NCBI GenBank assembly: GCA_022559845.1 | Contig: CM040126.1 | Coordinates: 46,060,458 to 46,124,457 of the forward strand | Direction of reading: 5' to 3' | Source of the DNA: Amorphophallus konjac | Lineage: Eukaryota > Streptophyta > Magnoliopsida > Alismatales > Araceae | Length of the DNA: 64,000 nucleotides | In this document: positions 22,263 to 33,300 of the stretch, in pieces | Numbering within the stretch: the first letter of the stretch is position 1 | Layout of the letters: each line of letters opens with the position of its first letter | Notes under the pieces: generated by a model | Seen by the model: only the letters and a program-made list of their open reading frames with translations | What the model was told of the DNA's origin: nothing | Database searches by the model: none | Translations under genes and position numbers: made by a program

Positions 22263-23544
22263 CGAAGACTGTCACGCCCCGAACGCGGAAGATTACCCGG
22301 AGGCGTGACGCGTCTATATAGATCGTGTCAATCATGTAAATATCAGAGTGCGTAAATAACTAAGATTTAACTCGAAATTTAATACAAATAGTACGAGCTG
22401 ACAATTGTCACAATTAATCAAAGGACAATTACATGTGTTCCCAGAGTCCAACGACTAGGCTTCAAATCTTGAGCAGTTCTAATCAAGTTGACTAATACAA
22501 ATGACATAGATGAATTGATACAACCGACATAAGTGAACTAATACAATAACAAAAGGGACATGACAATTTGATAACTTCACTCTAACACTCATCACTCAGT
22601 CTCATTCCCTTCCGAGTGTTGGTTGGCATCCAAATTACCTGAAAATATTAGAAAATAACTAGATGAGCGAATCGCTCAGTAGGAATTACATCTCAAGATT
22701 TAACATGCTTTAAGTGGTTTACAAGTTCGATTAATGTCAGTAGAGTTATGCATGTAGATGAGTAGATATCAAGGATTATAAAAATCGACAAGAGCAGTGA
22801 AGGAATAACAAGTAAGAGTATAAGGATTCCAACTTCAATGCAGCAATAGCAAGAGATTTAAGCAAGTAATAACTGGAATTAACGGAAATCTTTCCAAGAG
22901 AGTAAGAACTCATGTCAAGCAAGTAATAGAAAGTAATATAAATTCAAGCATGTAAAACTGGAATTGGCTATTTATCAATTTCATTCAAGCAAAACTTTAC
23001 CCTTCTGCGAGTCTCAAGTCAAATCAATCAAGTAATATCATGAGAATGAGTGGAATGTCTAAAGCCTAGCAAGCAAGTACTTCGGTGCAATGCCAAACAC
23101 CATGGTCAATAAACTCCCATGGGCACAAGTACCTTCGAGTGCTCCTCCCAGGACCAGACCGGGCCCTATATGCACAACATTAATCATGTCTGTCGACATC
23201 CACTCTCATTTATAGCCAATATGCAATTTCAAGGTTTGACCAGTATGATATATAAGGTAGAATTATGGAATGGAATCCAAGGGCGCATTAATGTGTAGGG
23301 ATGAACTAGGAGTGGAAACCAGTAACGTTTGATACACGGAAAAAACTAGATAAGAGAGGTGCCTTATGGGCCACCTGACAATTTTAGAAACGACACCCTC
23401 ACTGTGGGATGCCCTTCCTGGGAATTATACAGGGTTTAGAGGACCCTGTCAGGAGTTAAATATCACCTCTCAGGCTGCCATCTATCAGTGGAGATGGCAA
23501 AAGCGAAAGCCTAACGATCAGGTTAACGCAATGAGCCAGCTGTA

Positions 23545-24000
23545 GTTCATCGCGTTAACCCTGCGGTTCATCGCGTCAACCCTGCGAACAGGCTGGGTCA
23601 ACTTATCAATTCATCGCGTCAACCCTGAGAACAGGCAGGGTCGACTCATCAGTTCATCACGTCAACCATGCGAACAGGCAGGGTCGACCCTGTTAACAGG
23701 CAGGGTCGACTCTGCAGTTCATCGCGTCAACGCGGTGAACAGGCAGGGTCGACCCTGTCAACAGGCAGGGTCGACTCTGCCGTTCACTACGTCAACGCGG
23801 TGAACAGGCAGGGTCGACTCTGCCAACAGGCAGGGTCGACTCTGTCAACAGGCAGGGTCGACCCTATCAACAGGCAGGGTCGACTCTGCCGTTCACTGCG
23901 TCAACGCGGTGAACAGGCAGGGTCGACCCTGTCAACAGGCAGGGTCGACTCTGCCGTTCATCGCGTCAACGCGGTGAACTAGCAGGGTCGACTCTGCAGT
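23545..24000. repeat. GTCGAC-rich tandem array in the B 5' LTR
   Basis: Counterpart of 15215-15655. Unit number and order are slightly different, so the array has changed since insertion. Confidence 0.85.
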
Positions 24001-24379
24001 TCAAATCTGCTCAAAATGGCTTAAGGTATTTATCTTTGATTAAGCTAGGGTATTAACCTTTGATTTAAGTTTATTTAGGTAAAATTGATGACATGGATAG
24101 ATAGAGAAAACTGTAAGGATTATAGATCTTTATTCATGCATTCGTTTCATGCTTTAGTTGCTTAAATATCAGATTTTTAACATGACGTATCATACAAGTT
24201 TTCATTTTTAAAGGAACTAAATGGAGACAAGGTTTCTAGATAGGCTACCTAACAGATTAATTAGGTATGCTAGTTAGTTAGTAGATCAACTAACATGTTA
24301 ATTAGGTATGTTAACATGTTAGTTAAACTAATAAGTTACGTAAAAATATGATAAAACTTGCGTTAAACGGATATATCGT

Positions 24380-24860
24380 ATGGATATGAAGCTAATACAT
24401 GCCAACTACCCTAGATTGAAGTTAATACATGCTCATCAATGCTAATCATCTTGGATATAAGGCTACTACATGCTAATTATCTTGGTACGAGGCTATTACA
24501 TTCTAATCATCCTAGATTTAAGCTAACACATGCTAATTATTCTAGGTATGAGACTAATACTTGCTAATTATCTTGTGTATGAAGCTAATACACGTTAATC
24601 ATCATAGATTTAAGTCAACACATGCTAATTATTCTAGGTATGAGACTAGTACTTGCTAATTATCTTGGGTATGAAGTTAATACACGCTAATCATCCTAGA
24701 TTTAAGCCAACACATGCTAATTATTCTAGGTATGAGACTAATACTTGCTAATATTTGCTAATACATGCTAATTATTTTGGGTGTAATGTTAATACATGCT
24801 AATTATCTTAGGTATGAAGCTAATACATGCTAATCATCCTATATTTAAGCTAACACATGC
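24380..24860. repeat. GCTAATACATGCTAATTAT tandem array in the B 5' LTR
   Basis: Counterpart of 16040-16515, with the same AT-rich units and order. Confidence 0.85.
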
Positions 24861-25518
24861 TTTATGAACACTAAATATCGCATGGAAATGAGCCTAAGAC
24901 TAAATGCCTAGACTAATCATCCTAGATTAGCTACTAGTTTAGTTAAAAGTTGAGAACACCTACCTCTGTGAAGTGGCAGTAGTTGTAGCAAATGGAAGAA
25001 GCAACTCTTCCCTTCTCTACAACCCTTCAGAAGTGTCTCCCCTTCTCAACAGCAAGCCTTCTAGCCAACGAAGGTTTGTTTCGTTAGGAGTATAATATAA
25101 GGTTTGAGTTGGCAAGAGGGGAAACAATATCCGTGAAAATCGGATCTCAGTGGGATGCCAGCTTATACAGGCTGTTGGGGATAAGGAAATCGAAAGGTTG
25201 TCTGGTGGATTGTAGCTCCTATGAGAGGGTGGTTTATTTATTTTAAACTTCCCACTTAACTTTCATGATTTTTATCTTTAAAATTTGATGGAGTTAGGTA
25301 ATTAAATTTCATGGATAAGATCCTTATAATTTTCTCTATTTTTACATATAATTTTTTTTAAAAAATTCTTTTTAAATAAAAAGTGATACTATTCATGGCA
25401 CTATTCACGTATGAAAAGGACAGATGCCAACGCAGGTTTGTCTAAAAAATCACAAGCCTGGAGGGGGGGTCGTGTATTGCTAGCCTATCGTATATAATTA
25501 TTTGGCACAAAACATAAA

Positions 25519-25593
25519 TGGTGGATGCCAAGATTTGAACCCTGGTCATTGGGTTGAAAGGCAAGTTACTTAACCAACTACACTAAGAAGCCA
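25519..25593 (-). repeat. tRNA-like unit 1 in the B 5' LTR
   Basis: Same as the unit at 17169: A-box-like and B-box-like words and a terminal CCA on the minus strand. Confidence 0.6.
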
Positions 25594-25681
25594 CTTATTA
25601 AGTGAATAATCTTTACATATGATAACTTCGTGTTCCTACTTCTTACATAATAACATATAATTATTTGGCAATAAACGTAAA

Positions 25682-25756
25682 TGGTGGATGCTAGGATTTG
25701 AACCTTGGTCATTGGGTTGAAAGGCAAGTTACTTAACCAACTACACTAGGAAGCCA
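25682..25756 (-). repeat. tRNA-like unit 2 in the B 5' LTR
   Basis: Same as the unit at 17332, 163 bp from unit 1. Confidence 0.6.
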
Positions 25757-25903
25757 CTTATTAAGTGAATAATTCTTTACATATGATAACTTCGTGTTCT
25801 CACTTCTTACATAAACTTCCTAAAGAGTTTATCTAATATTTTTTTATTTGGAAAATATTAATAATAATAATTTTTTTATCATTTTTTTATACGGGGTGCT
25901 ACA

Positions 25904-27621
25904 GTTACTTTGTTGAACTTATAGGCCCAGTTAAACAGTGCACCCGTCTTATCTTTGGGGAATGAGTATGCCTTTCTCATCTTGTTCCTTAGGGAGACAT
26001 TTTCTTTCATTTCTGCTGGGCCTGTCGGCGGAGGAGCATCAGTTGTATTGCTTTTTTCTTTCTGTTGTTCAAAGGTTTCAAAATCAACAGTGTTGGCTTC
26101 TGAATGCGATGGCCGTCGATCAGCAGCCTTCCCTTTTTGCATAGCAGGGACATTGGCGGTCGGACGTTTAGATAGGAACGTCTCGACCTCTGCAACTATG
26201 TTATTTAACCGGTCAAATGTTCTGACATCTGCCCTGATCATCTTTTCCAGCACCTCCCTTCTAAGATTCTGTTTGCATATTTGTACTGCATCTTCTTGAT
26301 GGGGAGGTCGCCTGCATCTCATAGCCAGATTCCTCCATCTTTTTATATAATTCAGGGCGGTCTCATCTTGTTTCTGCCTGGATGCATACAGCTCAACTAT
26401 TGTGGTTTCTCTTTCTGTAACATGAAATCTGTCTCGGAACTTCCGCTGCATATCGGGCCAGTCAGCTACCGACCCAGCTGGCAAGCTGGAGTACCATTCA
26501 AAGGCTAACCCTGTAAGGGACGAGCCAAAGAATTTCAGTAAATATGCTTCATCAGCCGCCAGGTCGCCCATAACTATAGTGTAATAGGCTATATGCTCCC
26601 GGGGAGAGCCTTGGCCATTGAACTTTTTAAACTTCGGCGGCTTGCTGACGCCTGGTGGTAGTCTCTTGGCAGCATGATGTGCAGGGTATGGTACCTTGTA
26701 GATGTCATAGGTACCAGAATCGTCCCCGACTTTCTCAGACAGCTTCATCTCGATAATCTTTTCTATCATCAGTTTATTTGCCACAGCTGGATCCACTGGT
26801 TCTGGAAAGAAATATGCCTGCTGGTGACTGAAAGGGGTCGTCATGACTGTTGTATGCAGCATCGGCTGAGATGCTGGCACAGCGGACTGTGTTTGAGATG
26901 CAGAGGGCTGTGCTGCCACCTGTTGTGGAAGAGGCTGATTCGGTGCCCTGCCTTTGCTATTCAGCTGAGGGACGGCTGGGACGGCCACCTCGGTTTAGCT
27001 GGAAGTTTGTCCTGCCGGCTCGTCCTGCTTAGAAACAGGCGTCTGCTCATTTCTCTCATTCAACTGTCTTCTGAGAGAATCAATTTCCCGCTGGTACCTC
27101 ATGAACATCATCTGGATCATGGGATCTATGGTTGTTGGAATTTGCATCTCCCCCGAAGTCCCTTCAGCGGGGTCTAAGAGAGGATTATCTTCTTCTTCAG
27201 TGGTTACCACATTTACTGTCATTGTGGTGACCCTTTGGGCTTCATTGACGGCCGAGAGGTCGTCTTGATTAGCAGCTACTATCTTATCTTTCGCTGCCTT
27301 GCTTCTTCTTGTGACTGCTCCCGGTCTGTGCGCCAGGCTGATCAATTCTTCTGGTTGATCTGGTAACATACCATATCTTCCGGCGACGCCGTCCATATTG
27401 CAAGCGAGAATATGCATTCTTCCTCTCTGCCTGCGAACTCTTCTCTTGACCTGTCCAGGATATGTCAGACGGTCAAATACAGACATTTTCTTTTCTTCTT
27501 TCTCTTCCTGGTAGATATCTTTCTCATATCTGGCCCTGTGGCCATCTTCATAGTCATTGGAGTCAGAGGACGAAGCCTCCATCATCACTTCTTCTCTTTC
27601 TTCTTCTTCCACAGTGCCCAT
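25904..27621 (-). pseudogene. Element A gag, main part
   Basis: Minus strand. A retrotransposon gag domain of the PF03732 type spans about 26680-26230, recognisable from GQGSPREHIAYY, LAFEWYSSLPAGSV, WPDMQRKFRDRF, NYIKRWRNLAMRC and an arginine-rich end. The frame opens at ATG 27621 with an acidic, Glu-rich stretch. It has one TAA (26997-26995, likely CAA to TAA), then continues to the B insertion at 25904 and resumes at 13941. The last residues read beyond 25904 come from the LTR of B. Confidence 0.82.
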
Positions 27622-27639
27622 GGCACAAGTTAGTCTTTG

Positions 27640-28653
27640 TTACCCCAGGGAGGAGTTCCCTAGGCAATGAAAGTAGTCTTGAACCACCCGGTTCATCTCT
27701 TCCTGACTCTGCCCTTGTAGCTCTGAACGGGACAGCAGCCTCTCCTGAGTCCTCGGCTGATAGGCCAACCTCGAGACTTGAGCAGCCAAGTACTCTGACC
27801 TGGGATATCTGAATACATCAGCCTGTCTAGCGCAAGCCCTGGCTCTCTGCGGAGCAGCAACAGAAGCAACTTCCTCCATTCTTCTTTCATCTTTCTTTCG
27901 AAAATCTTCGCCCCTCCTCCCGGGGTGAGTAACAGCAACATCTTTCTCTTTCTTCTCCCATCTCCTGCCCCCGGCCCTAGGGCGGACGGCAGCAACATAT
28001 TCTTCTTCCCTTTCACGTCTCCTGCCCCCAGCTCTGGGGCGGGCGACAGCAACATCCTCTTCTTGAGCTGGTGCCCAGCTCTGAATCTTCTTTGGCACCC
28101 AAATTTGTTTGAACTTGGTCGGCTTAGGCGCCAGCGGCTGTTTACCCTTGTTCTCCCAATCGGCCCTCCTGGTGGCCAGCGACTGGAATCTGTTGTTGGT
28201 ATGAACTGATGGAATGACCCTGTCGGGCCGTGCATCCATGGGGTGGCCATTGAGGTTCACCCTCATGTTCCCCACCATCATTGTCTTTCCCGAGGCCGAA
28301 GGGCGACCTCCAGTTACAGCAGACCAGCTTCTCCGGTTGTTTCTTCTTCTCCTACCAGCAGTGGCGGAGACAGCAGTCTTCTTCTCCAGGTGATGGACAA
28401 GGCAAGAAACAGCAGCAGGGGCAGCCATCATCTTCTCTCCAGCTTTTGGCACCACCGTGGTCTCTATCGTGGCGATCTTTCCGGCTTCGTTGTCGACTTG
28501 CAACAGGTCGACAAATACCAGGCCCAAGCAGTTGGGCAGACCCACTACCGGAGGCATGGATCCGAACTCCGTCGGCACCGCCAGGTACCCTCCGTGGATG
28601 TGACCATCGACTACCTGCTGGCCGAAGTGAACAGCAACTAGTCCAGCCTCCAT
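27640..28653 (-). CDS. Element A ORF1, upstream of gag
   Basis: An open frame of 337 codons lies just inside the primer site, in the same frame as gag and separated from it by one TAA and a few codons. Tat elements such as Ogre often carry an ORF before gag, so the stop may be genuine. Alternatively the TAA is a mutation and this is the gag N-terminus. The middle part (about residues 195-265) has three Arg-rich units of about 20 residues of the form RPRAGGRR..E. The overall charge is strongly basic. No known domain was recognised. Confidence 0.55.
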   Translation of the reverse strand: MEAGLVAVHFGQQVVDGHIHGGYLAVPTEFGSMPPVVGLPNCLGLVFVDLLQVDNEAGKIATIETTVVPKAGEKMMAAPAAVSCLVHHLEKKTAVSATAGRRRRNNRRSWSAVTGGRPSASGKTMMVGNMRVNLNGHPMDARPDRVIPSVHTNNRFQSLATRRADWENKGKQPLAPKPTKFKQIWVPKKIQSWAPAQEEDVAVARPRAGGRRREREEEYVAAVRPRAGGRRWEKKEKDVAVTHPGRRGEDFRKKDERRMEEVASVAAPQRARACARQADVFRYPRSEYLAAQVSRLAYQPRTQERLLSRSELQGQSQEEMNRVVQDYFHCLGNSSLG

Positions 28654-28746
28654 TTGTAGTTTCTGCGAGTAAGATTAACACACAGTTAGAATTTTGAGAG
28701 AAGCCGCCGGGCCTCCTGCTTTGGCGTAGAGATGAAGGGAGACTAG

Positions 28747-28764
28747 GTCCCACCGGGCGTGCCA
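28747..28764 (-). promoter_or_regulatory. Element A primer binding site
   Basis: The plus strand reads GTCCCACCGGGCGTGCCA, which has the look of a tRNA 3' end with its CCA. The minus strand TGGCACGCCCGGTGGGAC would be the primer site, three bases inside the LTR. The tRNA species was not identified. It is not the initiator-Met type used by B and E. Confidence 0.7.
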
Positions 28765-28767
28765 GCT

Positions 28768-31337
28768 TGTGGGGATGGATTTTATTTATTTTTTTTAATT
28801 TATTGTTTGCTTTGATTTATTTATTTGTTTTATTTATTAGGCGTGCCAGTCACCGGGGTGACAGTTTACTATGCGCTCAATCTGACTTGATCATTCGATT
28901 GTGAAGTCCGAGTCGGGACCAAAAGTCTGCCACGCCGTAAAGGCCATGACGTTAATTACGTTCTCCCTAAGGAAGATAACCCTTGATTAAACGCCAAAGA
29001 CAGGAGGAGAATAGCGGCAAAAGCCCAAATAAGAGCGTGCTAGTTTATTCGCAGAACATTAAATAGACTGGATAAAGCAAGAGTACGTCAGGTACGGGGC
29101 AAATCCGGCAGCATATCTCCATTGTCTTGGACTATGCCAAATGGGAATAGGAAACCATCCATGCAGCGGCAGGATGGGATCCGTAAAAGATCGGGTATAT
29201 TTGACCCGGAATCCGAAGAGGGACTGACATACCATGATACACCGTATGTCGATGCAATGTTTTACTAATATCCCCCTTTGAGGGACCATCGGAGGACATG
29301 CAGTGGCAGAACTCCTTAGGTTCAGCGGGGTTAGAAGAGAATATCACAGTCACTCGGTGTGATGTGGGTGAATTTTGGCAGCATATCCCCTTGTCTTGGA
29401 GCATGCCAAGGAGAGATAGACCATCATCCACGGGATGCCGGGATGAAGGCCAAAAGAGGAGGGCACTAGGCCCCATAACACTGTCTGCATTTGTAGCACC
29501 AGTTGATATTCCCTTGGAAACTGTCAGAGCACATGCAGTGGCAGAGCTCCTTAGGTTCATAGGGTTATAGAGTAATCTGTGTCGGAACTGAATAACATAG
29601 GGGAAGTCCTTCCCCGTTGATGTATCTCCAGAGTATACACGATGGCCCTTGGACAACCCTCAGACAAGTAGAGAAGGTGATCAGAAATTAGCATGAAATG
29701 CTTATGGAGGTTCTCGGCACAGTTATCACATGAAAAGGGGGGTTCTCGGCCAAGGGGGTTCTCGGCGCGCAAGTCATCGCGCCGGGAACCTTCCGTGTCG
29801 AGAAGATCGCCTTGAAGAAGGCCTCTCGGCCAGTAGATTAGTGAAAGAAGGTGGTTGTCGGCGCCCCCAGTTCTCGGTGTGGGAAGTGCCGCGCCGGGGA
29901 CTATTCGGTGTGCCGGGAAGCTTCCGTGCCAAGAAGGTAGAGGGTTCGAGGGTTTTACGAAGCCCTGTTCTAGAGATTTTGGGGTTTAGGCTCAGATCGA
30001 GATAGGATTTGGGATGCAGGAGGGAATTAGATCAAGGACCTTGCTGGAGGGATACCGGGGGATTATTAGAGGGCAAAGTCTGTAGAGGGATCGAGACCAT
30101 TGTTCATTCAAAACACCCTGCAAACATATATATTTATTTACCGCCGGCCGTCCGGGAAGATCAAGAGATGACTGTCTCTGATTCCTTGGACGACCTTAAT
30201 GGCATCGAGGAAACAATCCGGTGATAAGAGGTCACAAAACCCACAACACTGGAACTCCTCGGAAGCCCTGGGTCCCAACCATCCATGGGTTAGAATGAGG
30301 GACCCTGCAGCCTTTCTTTCGGAGCAGAAACAAAGGGAGAGCAGAGAGTCGCGGCCAATTAGTACGCCGGACTTCCATTTCCAAATGAGCATACATGGAA
30401 AAGGTATTTGTAAAACAAGAACTGGACGCATTCAATATTGAAAACAAGGGAAAAGGCCTTGTTCCTCTATACATATATCGTCGATTACATCATCCGACCA
30501 TGCCCGTTCATAAGAAATGGGGGGGGGGATAAGAGCATTCTTCAGAAGAAGTAAAGAAAAGAAAGAGATACAGAGGATACACATCGGAGAAATGAAAAGG
30601 CAAAAGGAAACAAAAGCCGGGGGAGGGCGGAGCATTGACTCCTCTCCCTCCCCCTGTCGACATACCTTCTCTTCCTTCGCAGCAGTCGCCCCTCTTCTCT
30701 CTCTTTTTTCTTTCAGAGGTGTCTCCCTTGTATATCTCTATCTCTCTCTGTTTTTTTTGTCTGTCTCCGCGGGTCTTCTTCTTATCTATTGAGAGTAGAA
30801 GGGGGGTTTTATAGCCACTGCTGGATATCCTCTCGGCAGAGGTGTCTCGGCGCGCCACTGTCGATGGGGTACCTCCCGGCGCGCAAGGATGCAGTTTCTC
30901 GGTGCGAAGCTTTGGGCCTTGGTGAGGGGATCCCGGCGCCACAATCATAAGCCCATTTAGAGCTCTTAAATGTTTTCGATTCTTCCTGCTAGTGGGTTTC
31001 AAATATCAAAGCTATTAGCACCGTCTCTTCATTCGCTAATCCCTCGAGTCTTGTCAGAACAGGCAAAGGCCTATTAGTTGGTGAGTTGACATAGTCTTAT
31101 CAGAACATTTCTGGAGATTTTCATCAGTCAATAGACTGTAATTCTTCATCAGTACTACCATTTGGGCGATGACAACACCGGACATCAGCTTGGCCGGGGA
31201 GGGCTTCAGCCGGGTGGTAGCTTTAGTGATGAATTTTCTGTAGTTCTGGCGTTGCAGGAATCCCTGGGATCTTCATTTCTGTTTCAATCTTCTCTTCGGC
31301 CTCATCTTTATTCTTGATTATATTTCAGGTGTCAACA
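28768..31337 (-). repeat. Element A 5' LTR
   Basis: On the minus strand it begins TGTTGACACC at 31337 and ends CCCCACA at 28768, next to the primer site. A TATAAAAC box at 30808-30815 on the minus strand gives a U3 of about 0.5 kb. The right edge rests on the TGTTGACACC end and on the abrupt loss of the neighbouring gene there. The partner LTR lies outside the window, so it cannot be confirmed by pairing. A CCGCC at 31338-31342 would be the TSD copy. Imperfectly duplicated blocks of 230-270 bp occur at 29100-29580. Confidence 0.68.
30806..30816 (-). promoter_or_regulatory. TATA box of the element A LTR
   Basis: Minus-strand GGCTATAAAAC. Transcription would start about 30 bases further along the minus strand, near 30780. 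Confidence 0.6.
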
Positions 31338-32362
31338 CCGCCGTCTTGCATTCGACCTGTGGAGAAAATCCAAAGGCACCTCCAATGAAGAACAAAGGGT
31401 GGCTCCCAAAGATCCGGCTGGTTGAAGTTATGTTCTCCTTGGGTTGGAACTTAATTCTTACGCCCGCCCAACACTCGATGACTATCATGGAGCCAAACAA
31501 AGGTCCTCCTAAGCAAGCTGAGCTAAGTCCCTCGTAAAGGTATGAAAGGATTGCTTGAGATATGGACAAACCCCGCCACAACCCGCTGATGATGCTAAGG
31601 TTTTGGATATCTAAGAGGTGGTCGGTGGTTGTGAAAAGGAAGACTCCGCATAGGCAAACCGACACGGCTTTGGCAATTACTTCGTATCTCTCCCACTTGT
31701 TCTTACAATGAGAGACTATCCATTGAGCCATGGGTATCAAGTGAATATGGTTTGGGCTGATCATGGTCGTCACGTCCTTTGGGTTGTGTATGAAATCACT
31801 TAAGATCAAGGATGGGTCAATAGGTTCGACCGTATGGCACACTAGATCTTCATCCCCCACTTTAGTCTTAGGAAGGGCTAAGTAGGTCTCTACCTCCTCC
31901 AATAGGACTGTGGCTTCAAGGGAAGGGAAAACGAAGGTATGTGTTTGTGGATGCCATAATTCTATAAGAGCTGAAATGCTTGCCTAATCTAAGAACAATT
32001 TCTGAAAATTTTTGGCCAAAACCAATAAAGGTTGGAGGTGCCATGCCCTAAGGATGGTTAAGACTTCTAAAGGGAGTTCTTTGACCATGGGAGTCACCCA
32101 CTTTAAGCTGGAGTAACACCTTGGACCAGGAAGAGGCTAGAAAGAAGGAAGAAGAAGAAGAAGAGAGAATCATAAGAAGGAAGTGCAGAAATTGATTGAT
32201 GAACTTTGTTGAAATCATTAGAACTTACCACTTTTTGGCACTTGAGCTAAGATGCTTGGGGATTGATGTCAGCCTTTGCAGATCCCCATGCTCCTTCCTG
32301 GCTGCTTTAGGCCCGGTGTAAACCTTCTCCTCCATGCTTATCGCTGCAAAGCTCCTCTTCAT
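31338..32362 (-). pseudogene. Antisense PMD/DUF7745-like gene fragment, cut by element A
   Basis: Exon 1 is 32362-32229 (ATG, 45 codons, Lys-rich), ending at a GTAAGT donor. Exon 2 starts at 32136 after TTTCTAG and stays open to the element A edge at 31338, apart from one TAG at 31986-31984 (likely CAG to TAG). Residues such as ALIELWHPQTHTFVFPSLEA and LEEVETYLALP, then a hydrophobic AVSVCLCGVFLF region, resemble plant mobile-domain/DUF7745 proteins found in retrotransposon aORFs. Exon 1 ends in phase 2 but exon 2 reads in phase 0, so either an indel is present or the exon model is incomplete. The C-terminal part is lost to the insertion of A. Confidence 0.5.
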
Positions 32363-33300
32363 GGTGTTCCTTGCCCTTAATGAGTTTTTTTCAGCCCTTG
32401 AAGCAGAGAATTGAGGAAAGCTACGATTTTTGGGCTGGTTCCTAGGTTTTAAGGGTCTGATTATGGCTCTAGAATGATAAGATTTGGGTTAGAAGACCTT
32501 ATCTCGAGTCTAGGAGAGTTCTAGATAGGATTAAGGCGTCCTTGCTTCGAGTTTGGACTCTCACGGCACAATCCATCTCGGAGTACGCTTTGTTCTCTGG
32601 CGGTCTATCGTAAGACCAACAGATGCCTCTGACGCTCCATTCCTGGGCCGTTACATTTCCTGCTGCATGTTTTTTAGTTCAACCTCGTTCTGTCATGTCT
32701 GACGGTCTAAGCTATGACTGTTACTTTCTCTGACGCTCCACTCCTGGGCCGTCACCTTCCTACTACACATTATTGGCTCAAAATTTTCATTGTCATTTCT
32801 GACGGTCTGAGTTATGGCCATTACTTCAGTCTGGCGCTCCGTTCCTGGACCGTCACATTTTCTGCATCCTGCTTCAAATCCATCTTCGTTCAGTCATGTC
32901 TAACGGTCTGGCATTTGACCGTCACCTCGTTCTGACGCTCCGTTCCTAGACCGTCACATTTTCTGCTGCCCTACTTGAGGTCCACCCTCTGTCATTTCTG
33001 ACGGCCTCTTCATGGTGTGTTACATTGGTCTGACGCGTCTTCTCTAGACCGTCACGCTTTCTGCTATGGGTTTGGTTCTTTCCTTTCTGCCTGTGGTTTG
33101 ACCTGCCGGTCTTACACTGTTCACACTTCATTCATTCATTCACATACATTTACACGTTCACATTCAATCTCATTCTCACATCCATGCACACTCATTCACA
33201 CATTCATCTACATAACACATAAAACATAAAAACGAATTTTCATTTCATTCCATTTATCATGAGTCATGTACAAGTAAGGGGTAATAAAGAAGAAAACAAG
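32363..33300. repeat. GACGGTC/GACCGTC repeat cluster of D
   Basis: From about 32570 to 33060, five units of about 105 bp carry a TCTGACGGTC word and, about 50 bp on, a GGACCGTCAC or GGGCCGTCAC word, separated by CATTTTCTGCTGC-type spacers. 33120-33240 is a CATTCACA-rich low-complexity stretch. No gene is seen. Confidence 0.75.

Larger units (their letters stand above)
13942..25903 (-). mobile_element. Element B: complete Tekay/Del-like chromovirus inserted in gag of A
   Basis: LTRs lie at 13942-17555 and 22270-25903, both TGTCACGCC...GGTGCTACA, flanked by GTTAC (13937-13941 and 25904-25908). The internal region has an initiator-Met-type primer site, one gag-pol frame with a C-terminal chromodomain, and a purine tract. 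The long LTRs, RT type (FIDDILIYS) and chromodomain context fit the Tekay/Del clade. The LTRs differ by scattered, mostly transition-type changes, so the insertion is not very recent. Two or more in-frame stops make it non-autonomous today. Confidence 0.93.
22270..25903 (-). repeat. Element B 5' LTR
   Basis: Transcriptionally upstream copy of the LTR pair. It has the same internal arrays and tRNA-like units as 13942-17555. Differences are scattered and mostly transitions. Confidence 0.93.
1..31337 (-). mobile_element. Element A: Tat-type Ty3/gypsy retrotransposon, partial at left, carrying two nested insertions
   Basis: Coding runs on the minus strand: 5' LTR 28768-31337, primer binding site, ORF1/gag (28653-25904, continuing at 13941), protease-RT (12813-9892), then RNase H, a second RNase H and integrase (7960-5529), followed by a 5.5-kb 3' region. 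The 3' LTR lies left of the window. The order RT, RNase H, extra archaeal-type RNase H, integrase and the long 3' region with an antisense ORF are typical of the Tat lineage. Removing B (13942-25903) and C (7961-9891), each with one TSD copy, brings coding back into one frame. Many in-frame stops show it is dead. The exact clade (Ogre, Retand, Grande and so on) is not resolved. Confidence 0.85.

Noticed and set aside
23668..23982. Open frame of 104 codons with repeated QAGSTLSTGRVD
   Set aside because: It is a translation of the GTCGAC tandem array in the LTR of B, not a gene.
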